Origin: an uncultured Bacteroidales bacterium
GTDB lineage: Bacteria > Bacteroidota > Bacteroidia > Bacteroidales > UBA932
Direction of reading: 5' to 3'
Length of the DNA stretch: 29,326 bases
NCBI GenBank assembly: GCA_904501835.1
Contig: CAJGBW010000017.1
Span: 1 to 29,326 of the forward strand
Below, piece after piece: positions 1 to 7,082 of the stretch. The notes below the pieces were generated by a model. That model worked only from the letters and a program-made list of their open reading frames with translations, had not been told where the DNA came from and did no database searches. The translations under genes and the position numbers were made by a program. Each line of letters opens with the position of its first letter. Within the stretch, counting starts at the first letter, position 1.

Positions 1-6
1 CCTTTG

Positions 7-79
7 TGCTCCCCCAGGGGCTCGAACCCTGGACCCCAACATTAAGAGTGTCGTGCTCTACCAACTGAGCTAGGGAAGC
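7..79 (-). tRNA. tRNA-Lys (CUU anticodon)
   Basis: Read on the minus strand this folds as a complete 73-nt cloverleaf. The acceptor arm is GCTTCCC paired with GGGGAGC, the anticodon arm is CGACA/TGTTG around loop CTCTTAA (anticodon CTT), the T arm is CAGGG/CCCTG with loop TTCGAGC, and the discriminator is A. No CCA is encoded. It is the downstream member of a tandem lysine pair, 14 nt from the UUU isoacceptor, and probably shares its promoter and transcript. Confidence 0.96.
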
Positions 80-93
80 GATCCTGTGTTTTG

Positions 94-166
94 TGATCCG
101 TTTGGGGCTCGAACCCAAGACCCCAACATTAAAAGTGTTGTGCTCTACCAACTGAGCTAACGAATC
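94..166 (-). tRNA. tRNA-Lys (UUU anticodon)
   Basis: A 73-nt cloverleaf on the minus strand. The acceptor is GATTCGT/ACGGATC, the anticodon arm is CAACA/TGTTG with loop CTTTTAA (anticodon TTT), the T arm is TTGGG/CCCAA, and the discriminator is A. CCA is not encoded. It is the promoter-proximal gene of the lysine pair and lies downstream of the truncated-looking guanylyltransferase gene, with its own strong promoter between them. Confidence 0.96.
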
Positions 167-189
167 AATCCATTTCCCAAATGGGATTG

Positions 190-221
190 CAAAGGTATAT
201 CATTTATGCAAGAATTCCAAA
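190..221 (-). promoter_or_regulatory. Promoter of the tRNA-Lys pair
   Basis: On the minus strand, TTTG (218-221) is followed after 20 bases by TACCTTTG (190-197), a full match to the Bacteroidota primary-sigma consensus TTTG-N19-21-TAnnTTTG. Transcription should start around 180-185, some 15-20 bases before the first tRNA. The element lies between the stop of the upstream guanylyltransferase gene and the tRNA. Confidence 0.8.
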
Positions 222-235
222 TTTTTTTGTAAAAA

Positions 236-1105
236 TTATCGTTCTGCCTTCACTTTTTCTATTGCCTCGAAGCTTCCAAGGTCGCTCCATTTCCACTCAC
301 AAGGCGCCATATAGATATCCGGCGACTTCTCCATAATGGCATAGTCAATGGAAATTTTCTCACAGGTCGGGAAGTATTCTTCAAGCATTTCCTGCTCGTT
401 TCTTTCGTAGAGTGCCGGCTCAATCAAATCCATAAGCTCCTCAATTTGAGGAGCATAGCGGCGGAGTTGCTTTTCGATAAATGCAACACTCCAGACAAAG
501 ATGCCCGCATTCCACCAATATCCACCCTGCTCCAAATAGCTTTGAGCCAGTTCGGTATGAGGCTTTTCTTTGAATGAATCCACTTTGCGGATAAATTCTC
601 CCTCCTCTTGAAAAATATTTCCGGGAATTTCTTGAATATAGCCATATTCGCAGCTGGGAAAAGTGGGGTGGATACCCAGACAAACGATGCTTTCTTTCTG
701 CTCTGTAAAATGTAAGGCGGCCTTGATGGTCTTGGCAAACGCCTTTTTATCAGGAACAAAGGCGTCAGAAGGGGTAACGACAATATGGGCCGAGGGGTAT
801 TTTTTGGCGATTTTTCGGCAGGCATAGGAAATGCAGGGAGCGGTATTGCGCGCTGCCGGTTCTGCCAAAATCTGCTCATCAGGAATTTCAGGAATCAGTT
901 CTTTAACAAAATGAATATATTTTTCAGAGGTAACCACCCAAAAATGCGCCTGAGGATCCACCTCTAAAAAACGTTCGTAGGTCAATCGGATGAGCGTTTT
1001 CCCACAATCGAGCAAATCTAAAAATTGTTTAGGACGTTCCGGGGTACTAAGCGGATAAAGACGGCTGCCGACTCCACCGGCCATAATGACGATATGTGTA
1101 TCCAT
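236..1105 (-). CDS. manC: Mannose-1-phosphate guanylyltransferase (GDP-mannose pyrophosphorylase), short form
   Basis: Predicted to make GDP-mannose from mannose-1-phosphate and GTP in the cytoplasm, feeding capsule, O-antigen or glycan synthesis. The 289-residue product opens with the nucleotide-binding signature MAGGVGSRLYPLS (residues 8-20) followed by the PKQF motif. It also has PSDAF near 112, EKPH near 180, WNAGIFVW near 198 and WSDLGSF near 272, all typical of type II guanylyltransferases. It stops just after the catalytic domain. Relatives in Bacteroidota are commonly nearer 350-360 residues, with a C-terminal helical or beta-helix section missing here. The next 70 bases hold a tRNA promoter, so no frameshifted remainder is visible. 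It begins 6 nt after the amidase stop and is the last gene of the operon. Confidence 0.88.
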   Translation of the reverse strand: MDTHIVIMAGGVGSRLYPLSTPERPKQFLDLLDCGKTLIRLTYERFLEVDPQAHFWVVTSEKYIHFVKELIPEIPDEQILAEPAARNTAPCISYACRKIAKKYPSAHIVVTPSDAFVPDKKAFAKTIKAALHFTEQKESIVCLGIHPTFPSCEYGYIQEIPGNIFQEEGEFIRKVDSFKEKPHTELAQSYLEQGGYWWNAGIFVWSVAFIEKQLRRYAPQIEELMDLIEPALYERNEQEMLEEYFPTCEKISIDYAIMEKSPDIYMAPCEWKWSDLGSFEAIEKVKAER

Positions 1106-1111
1106 ATATTC

Positions 1112-4100
1112 CTATTTATTAAAGTAGTTAGTGATTTCAACAAATATTTTGTGTCGTTTCTCTCTTTCAACGATGCTTTCCAGCGGGAAACCGAAACTGA
1201 TAGCCTTATAGCCATTTCCTTGATGAGCTACGGCCGCCGATATGTTATTATCGGTATAGCGATAAATCGTGTGTCCGTTTGGTGAGGCGGGGACTATGCC
1301 GTCGGGGGATTCAATGCGGTATAGAGAGTCGCACATATCCATACAGATATGGAAAGTCTTGCGTATGCTTTGTGCTTCTGCATCCATTCCTGCGTGCATG
1401 GCGCGGATTTCTCCACTTTTTGAGGCTCTGCCCGTCATATAACGATAACCCAACACTTCTTTGACAAATTTTTGCGCATCTTGATTGGCCGTGCTTGTAT
1501 CACTCATAAACACGCCGTCCCACAAGTCGCTGGCAATATATGAACCGGACACCAGCAAATTACATCCCATTTGGCTGTATTGGCTTAGTTTTTCTCGTGT
1601 TTTTTGTGAGAAAACTTCATAGCGAAGCTTGTTCTGATGGTCTTTCATGCGTGTCTGTTTACCGCAAATCAAATCAATCATCGAATAGGCTTTTACGCTG
1701 TCTTCTTCAAAAGCGGAAATGCTGCTTGAGGCATAGCTGTATCCCAAATCGAACAATTCTTTTCCGTGCATGGCCGGGTAATCCAAACGATTTCCGCCTC
1801 TGATTTTTCCGGCGTAGTCTGTGTAGGATGCGCCAAATCCAGGGCAATGATCGTCTTCCCATACTTTCACGCGTCTGTCTTCGTACATATCTCCAATGTA
1901 GGAAAAATCTGACAGGTAGGGGACACCGCTATCTCGGTGATAATCAAAGGACGCTCTTTCCTCTCCATCCTGGTAAGCCGGACCGGAAAAACGGGTGAAG
2001 TTATTGACAATCAAAGCTGTATCTGCGCTGTTCTCATGCAAACCTACAGATAAAATTTCAGAAGGGAAACTTTTTCCTCCTTGATTGTAGGCCATAATGC
2101 GAAATGCGTAACGATGTCCTTTTTTCAGCGCAATCCTATGACGATATACGCCTTGTTCGTCGGCTGATACAATAAGGGTTTCCCCATTGTTAAAACATCC
2201 GTCATCGACGCGGCGCTGGAGAAGAAAATGCGTGGCTTGGGCGGTAGGCTCCAAACTGTCAACCGTTTCTTTCCACGACAGTTCCACACAGTCATCCTTT
2301 GTCAATAGGGCGGAAAAACTGCGTACGGGGAGAGGTTGTACTACATAATTCACTCCATAGCGGGCGCTCAGATATTTGAGAATGCCTTTATATACACTGC
2401 GGGATGCTAAAAATTTGAAATGAGGATCCAAGCCTAATTTCATGTCGTTGTAGTTCTGATGCGAGAGCAATTCCAGCAGCATCGCAGGGACTTGAGGCGT
2501 GCGGCTTTCGCTGTACGAACGATTCCATAATCCTTTTCTGCGCCATTGTGGGTGCATGCTTCGGCGAATATCATCTACCAGTTGCGTTTGTACCAAATCG
2601 GCAAATTCCCGTTGACATAGGCGATTTTCCCCAGAGGGAAGAATTTGAGATTTTTCGCATTTCAAGGTATAAATGGCCAAAGTGCCATAGGTGGAGTCTG
2701 CACCGTGTATTCCCGCATTGGTGTGAAAGGCCAGCGATAAATCAATGGGGATGGCTTTTCCCGGACGGGGAGTCTGAGGCTTGTCATCCGGTGTTTTAGG
2801 GGGGACATACAGACCGGGATTGGCTCGAGAACCACCGCTTAACCAGGCTACCCATGCTCCTCGACTCATAAAGTCATCGCGGTAGTCGCTACTATCACGA
2901 TTCTGGCTATAGACCGTGCTGTCGGCTCCGGCCCATTGCAACCAATAGCGCGCTCCCTCTGCAAATCGAGCTTTACCGGATACCAGCCGCTCCCTTTCTA
3001 TATTGCCCATTCCACCGCCGATTTTTACCGCATCGGCCGTGATGATACCTTTTTCTTTACAACCATTGTCCAGCACGACACGGCAATGCTCATCCCAATC
3101 AAAATCTCCCAGGTAAATCCAAGTGCCGCCGCCCATTTTCTGATTAATACGAAAATGACTGCTTCCCCCTCGATGATGTACGACATAATGTACTTGACGG
3201 CAGCTTTCAGGAAGCGAGGCATAAGAAATATAGATGGCGTATCTTCCTTTTTGGCAACGAGGGCTTTCCCAGGTAATGGATGCGTTGGCCTTTTTGCTAC
3301 TTTTGATGCTTACGGCCGTTCCCATGCTAAAAGGATTGTCTGTGCCGGTGTATGTTTCTTTTGTGTCAGCAAATCCTTGTGAGCAAAGCGTCCAATTTCC
3401 CTCCATTTTAGGGCGTGCGCTTGGCCGTGAGGTGGCGCTGCTGTCATTATCAATAATGTATTCGTAATTTGATAAATCCCTTTCTCTGGGAAGCATCACG
3501 ACCGCTCCTGCATTTTCGAGCATAGGAACAAGGTAGGGGAGAACATAACTGCTGGTAAACAGGTCTTCCAAGGTGCCGAATAAAGGAGCGCGCTGCCATA
3601 GCCAACTATAATGTTTGGCATTGAAGTAAAGACCGTGGCTATTCCAAAGTGCAATGTGGCGTCCCTCCAAACCATATTTGTAACGAGGTTCGCTCTCCCT
3701 AAACACCAAAGGATTCTGGGGGGAAGGGGCTTTTTTAACTTTGAATCTCGATTTGGCGGCTTTCCCGTCAGAGGGTAGGTCATAGACGACCAATTCTTCC
3801 AATTTTAACTTTCCGACATAGATGTTACGGATTTTACATTTCGCGTAAGTGGATGGAAGCCATTGCTTTAATTCGCGGCGTAGCCAATTTATATCCTGTG
3901 CGCGGAAGGGATAATCTCCGAACTCCTTTTTGAAATACAGGTCAATCTGATTTTTCTTTTTATGGACTCTTTTAATGCTTTTCAGTCCGCACTTGATTTT
4001 TACTCCTCCCCGCTGCTCCAAACGTACGCTCAAACTGTCGCACAATCTTTTGGATTCTTCTGCGCTCACACATCCCGAGCCGGATGCCGCTTGGCTATCC

Positions 4101-4147
4101 AACAAAGGGAAAATCAACAAAAGCAGAAGCAGCGCGAACTTTTTCAT
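1112..4147 (-). CDS. Secreted N-acetylmuramoyl-L-alanine amidase-like protein with golvesin-like and FnIII domains (xanthan-lyase-like)
   Basis: A 1011-residue exported protein with an N-terminal signal peptide (residues 1-21, hydrophobic LLLLLLIFPLL core). The fold resembles amidase_3. The first zinc-ligand region is around H170 (WNSHG), a strand ends in LPRERD near 219-224, the second histidine is H476 in AFHTNA, and the C-terminal catalytic-type glutamate is E559 in VPAMLLELLSHQN. Between the two halves lies an insertion (about 245-385) resembling the golvesin/XLY carbohydrate-binding domain (YAIYISYASLPES, YVVHHRGGSSHF, WIYLGDFDW). Residues about 605-705 look like a fibronectin type III domain, and 705-1011 is an unrecognised domain. 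Homologues are often labelled xanthan lyase, but the sequence points to cell-wall hydrolysis. The start overlaps the ABC transporter stop by one base (TAATG). Confidence 0.75.
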   Translation of the reverse strand: MKKFALLLLLLIFPLLDSQAASGSGCVSAEESKRLCDSLSVRLEQRGGVKIKCGLKSIKRVHKKKNQIDLYFKKEFGDYPFRAQDINWLRRELKQWLPSTYAKCKIRNIYVGKLKLEELVVYDLPSDGKAAKSRFKVKKAPSPQNPLVFRESEPRYKYGLEGRHIALWNSHGLYFNAKHYSWLWQRAPLFGTLEDLFTSSYVLPYLVPMLENAGAVVMLPRERDLSNYEYIIDNDSSATSRPSARPKMEGNWTLCSQGFADTKETYTGTDNPFSMGTAVSIKSSKKANASITWESPRCQKGRYAIYISYASLPESCRQVHYVVHHRGGSSHFRINQKMGGGTWIYLGDFDWDEHCRVVLDNGCKEKGIITADAVKIGGGMGNIERERLVSGKARFAEGARYWLQWAGADSTVYSQNRDSSDYRDDFMSRGAWVAWLSGGSRANPGLYVPPKTPDDKPQTPRPGKAIPIDLSLAFHTNAGIHGADSTYGTLAIYTLKCEKSQILPSGENRLCQREFADLVQTQLVDDIRRSMHPQWRRKGLWNRSYSESRTPQVPAMLLELLSHQNYNDMKLGLDPHFKFLASRSVYKGILKYLSARYGVNYVVQPLPVRSFSALLTKDDCVELSWKETVDSLEPTAQATHFLLQRRVDDGCFNNGETLIVSADEQGVYRHRIALKKGHRYAFRIMAYNQGGKSFPSEILSVGLHENSADTALIVNNFTRFSGPAYQDGEERASFDYHRDSGVPYLSDFSYIGDMYEDRRVKVWEDDHCPGFGASYTDYAGKIRGGNRLDYPAMHGKELFDLGYSYASSSISAFEEDSVKAYSMIDLICGKQTRMKDHQNKLRYEVFSQKTREKLSQYSQMGCNLLVSGSYIASDLWDGVFMSDTSTANQDAQKFVKEVLGYRYMTGRASKSGEIRAMHAGMDAEAQSIRKTFHICMDMCDSLYRIESPDGIVPASPNGHTIYRYTDNNISAAVAHQGNGYKAISFGFPLESIVEREKRHKIFVEITNYFNK

Positions 4148-5985
4148 TAGAGACTCTGCATGTCAATGAGTTTCTTATAATAGCCGTCCTGCGCAATCAA
4201 TTCATCATGTTTGCCTCTTTCTACAATCACTCCCTCGTGAAGCACACAGATTTCATCCGCATTTTTAATCGTGCTCAAGCGGTGCGCCACAGAAATGGTG
4301 GTGCGTGATGAAGTGAGTCGGTCCAACGCTTCCTGCACCAGACGTTCAGATTCCGTGTCCAAAGCGGAAGTAGCTTCGTCCAAAATCAAAATGGGCGGGT
4401 TCTTCAAAATGGCTCTCGCAATACTGATACGCTGACGTTGTCCGCCGGAAAGACGACAACCTCTGTCGCCGATATAACTTTCATATCCGCCCTCCTTTTC
4501 CATGATGAAATCGTGTGCATTGGCAATTTTGGCTGCCTCTACAACTTGCTCCATGGTGGCACCTTCTACTCCAAAAGCGATGTTGTTGAAAATGGTGTCG
4601 TTAAAGAGGATGGCTTCCTGATTCACATTGCCGATAAGGGCGCGCAGACTCTTGATTTTCAGGTCTTTCAGATTTATTCCGTCGATGCAGATAGAGCCGG
4701 CGTCACAATCGTAATAACGAGGAATCAAATCAACCAATGTGGATTTTCCGGAGCCGGATTGTCCCACCAGCGCCACAGTCTTTCCTTTCGGGACGCGGAT
4801 GTTGATATCGCTCAATACGTCCTTGTTGCCATCGGGATAACGGAAATATAGACCTTTGATTTCAATGCTATCCTTGAATTCTTGAATGCTGACAGCGTCC
4901 TCTTTTTCCACAATGTTGTTTTCGGCCAAAAGAATTTTATCAACACGCTCCATAGAGGCCAAACCTTTCGGAATGTTGTAGGTGGCACGGGAGAAATCCT
5001 TTAACGGCTGCAATACGCTATACAGAATCACCATATAGAAAATGAAGGTCGGCGCGTCAAACGGAGCATTGTCGCTCAAAATCAAGGAACCGCCGAACCA
5101 AAGCACAAGCATAATCATCACGGTACCCAAAAATTCGCTGACCGGGTGGGCGGAAGCCTGACGGATTGCCACACGTTGAGCCGCGTCTTTCTGCTCATTG
5201 ACCGTTTTGGAAAAACGATTTTTCATCTTCTTTTCGGCGATAAAGGCTTTGATGATACGCAGACCTCCCAACGTTTCGTCCAATTGCGACATGGTTTCGC
5301 TCCATTTGATTTGGGCCTCCAAAGACTCTCTTTTGAGGTTTTTACCTAATGCGCTCATGCCCCAGGCCATCAAAGGAACGACCAATACGGTGAAGAGCGT
5401 CATTTCCCAACTGATGAAAATCAGCGTGCCGAAATAGAAAATAATCAGGATGGGATTTTTAATCAGCATGTCCAGACTGCTGGTGATGGAATTTTCCACC
5501 TCTCCGATATCACCGCTCATACGGGCGACAATATCACCTTTTCTTTCCTGTGAGAAAAAGCCCAAGGGGAGGCTGAGCAGTTTATTATAGACTTGGACGC
5601 GTAAATCTCGTACAATGCCGGTACGCATGGGAATCATAATCGCCGATGAACCGAAATAACAGGCACATTTCAAAGCGGTCATCACTCCCAAAAATCCGCC
5701 CAAGAGCAACAACGCCATCGAAGCGCCATTATTCTGAATCATCACACTTACATAATAGTACAGATTTTCAGTCAATTTCGTTTTGAAGTCTGCCTCTGCA
5801 CTCTCCCAAGGAATAAAGCTGTAATTCATCTCGTTAATGCCGAAAATCATCTGCAAAATGGGGATGAGCAGGGCGAACGAGAAAATGTTGAACACGGCGG
5901 AGAATATGTTAAGCCCCACAGAACCAAAGAGATAACCGAAATAGGGCTTGACAAGACGTTGAAGAAGTTTGAAGAATTCTTTCAT
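4147..5985 (-). CDS. MsbA-like ABC exporter (fused membrane and ATPase domains)
   Basis: A 612-residue half-transporter of the lipid/multidrug exporter type, acting as a homodimer in the inner membrane. Residues 1-320 form a six-helix type I exporter domain. The ATPase domain has Walker A GQSGSGKST (408-416), the Q-loop glutamine in NVNQE near 456, signature LSGGQRQR (512-519), Walker B ILILDEATSALD near 531-542 and the switch histidine in VAHRLST near 568. Lipid A-core, undecaprenyl-linked glycan or drug export are all possible, and MsbA itself cannot be assigned from sequence alone. It sits 11 nt after the M28 peptidase gene and overlaps the amidase start, so it belongs to an envelope operon. 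Confidence 0.9.
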   Translation of the reverse strand: MKEFFKLLQRLVKPYFGYLFGSVGLNIFSAVFNIFSFALLIPILQMIFGINEMNYSFIPWESAEADFKTKLTENLYYYVSVMIQNNGASMALLLLGGFLGVMTALKCACYFGSSAIMIPMRTGIVRDLRVQVYNKLLSLPLGFFSQERKGDIVARMSGDIGEVENSITSSLDMLIKNPILIIFYFGTLIFISWEMTLFTVLVVPLMAWGMSALGKNLKRESLEAQIKWSETMSQLDETLGGLRIIKAFIAEKKMKNRFSKTVNEQKDAAQRVAIRQASAHPVSEFLGTVMIMLVLWFGGSLILSDNAPFDAPTFIFYMVILYSVLQPLKDFSRATYNIPKGLASMERVDKILLAENNIVEKEDAVSIQEFKDSIEIKGLYFRYPDGNKDVLSDINIRVPKGKTVALVGQSGSGKSTLVDLIPRYYDCDAGSICIDGINLKDLKIKSLRALIGNVNQEAILFNDTIFNNIAFGVEGATMEQVVEAAKIANAHDFIMEKEGGYESYIGDRGCRLSGGQRQRISIARAILKNPPILILDEATSALDTESERLVQEALDRLTSSRTTISVAHRLSTIKNADEICVLHEGVIVERGKHDELIAQDGYYKKLIDMQSL

Positions 5986-5996
5986 AGAATAATAAA

Positions 5997-7022
5997 TTAG
6001 TAAGCAAAGCGGCAGAGCCAGTGGAAAATAAAGAGTATGCGTTTGCGATAGACTTCGTAATCCAGACTTTCGGCGGTATCGCTGGGCTTGTTATTGTGAA
6101 ATGTGATGCCGGAGGTGAAAAAAACCATGGGGAAGGAGCAGGAGGACAGAAATTCGCGGTCTGCCAAGCGGTAGAAAATCCGAGTGAAATTGCTACTTCC
6201 GTAGTAGTCATAAGTCAAATCCAGATGACAACTTTCTTCCCTTGCGATTTTTTTGGCAACCGACTGCATAGATTGAGGCAGACGTTCGTTACCCAGCATC
6301 ATCAAATATTCCTTTTTATCTTTATGAACAGGGGAGTAGGTAGCCCCAATCTGGTCGATATTGACCAGCATCTTGATGTCTTTTTCTTGAATGGGAGCGC
6401 CACTTACAGGGTCGAGCAATTCGCCGGCTTTCAGACGTCTTACCCATTCTTCTGCGCCGCGGCTTCCTTTTTCTTTTCCGTCAAACAAAACGAACATGAG
6501 GCGTTGCGTAGGGCCGACTCCCAGCATTTTAATACCCGAAAACATTTTCGCCAGATTGATGGTTGCCACGCAGCCGGATGCATTGCTGTCAGCACCGGGA
6601 TAGAGTTGGTCATTGATGCGGCCGATTCCGTCCATGTGGGCGCAGACAACGATATATTGGCATTTTTTCTGGGGATTTCGGTTGGAGGAGAGCACCGCAC
6701 AGACATTGTGAATCAAGGTGCTGTCAGTGCTGCGACAACATTGATAATAATTCTCTCCGATGGGCGTAAGTTTCCACTTTTCAAAGTTTTGTTTGGCCCA
6801 ATGGGAAACCATGATGCCTCCCAAACTTCCGCTGGCTCGTCCGTCACAGATGCTGTCGCATAAATAAGCGATGTCGTTGTAGAGACGGGAGGTATATACA
6901 ATGTTTTCCGCTGATTTTTCAAAAGCCGGAATGTTGGCGCTTGCCTCCATCGGTCGCAAGGCTAAAATCAGGCTCAACAATAAGCTGAAAGGGATAATTA
7001 TCTGTGATTTTTTTAAATTCAT
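5997..7022 (-). CDS. M28-family metallopeptidase-like protein, exported, altered catalytic base
   Basis: A 341-residue protein with a signal peptide (hydrophobic IIIPFSLLLSLILAL, cleavage near ASA at 27-29). It has the M28 aminopeptidase architecture. All five zinc ligands are identifiable: H129 (AHMD), bridging D145 (PGADSNASG), E184, D223 (NIDQIG) and H309 (TFHNNKPSD). D131, which orients the first histidine, is also kept. The usual GEE pair appears as DGKE (181-184), so the general-base glutamate is replaced by lysine 183 while the metal-binding glutamate remains. It may therefore bind zinc without efficient peptidase activity, or use another base. It is the first gene of the minus-strand envelope operon and is divergent from the TPR gene. 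Confidence 0.85.
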   Translation of the reverse strand: MNLKKSQIIIPFSLLLSLILALRPMEASANIPAFEKSAENIVYTSRLYNDIAYLCDSICDGRASGSLGGIMVSHWAKQNFEKWKLTPIGENYYQCCRSTDSTLIHNVCAVLSSNRNPQKKCQYIVVCAHMDGIGRINDQLYPGADSNASGCVATINLAKMFSGIKMLGVGPTQRLMFVLFDGKEKGSRGAEEWVRRLKAGELLDPVSGAPIQEKDIKMLVNIDQIGATYSPVHKDKKEYLMMLGNERLPQSMQSVAKKIAREESCHLDLTYDYYGSSNFTRIFYRLADREFLSSCSFPMVFFTSGITFHNNKPSDTAESLDYEVYRKRILFIFHWLCRFAY

Positions 7023-7043
7023 CGTCGGTCGGCAAGAATTTCT

Positions 7044-7051
7044 TATCTTTG
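7044..7051 (+). promoter_or_regulatory. Promoter -7 element for the TPR gene
   Basis: TATCTTTG matches the Bacteroidota TAnnTTTG element exactly. It lies about 32 bases before the TTG start at 7083 in the 60-base divergent region between the peptidase and TPR genes. I see no good TTTG box at the -33 position. On the opposite strand TAATTTCG (7057-7064), one mismatch from consensus, could serve the peptidase operon, so the two promoters would overlap. Confidence 0.6.
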
Positions 7052-7082
7052 TGCCGCGAAATTATAAAATTTTGTATGATTT

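Noticed and set aside
236..1105. Frameshift explaining the short guanylyltransferase
   Set aside because: The 70 bases after the stop are a promoter and non-coding in all frames, with no residue pattern matching the missing C-terminal section.
6021..6863. Open frame of 280 codons on the plus strand across the M28 gene
   Set aside because: Antisense to the peptidase gene, which has all its zinc ligands in order. No start context and no domain.
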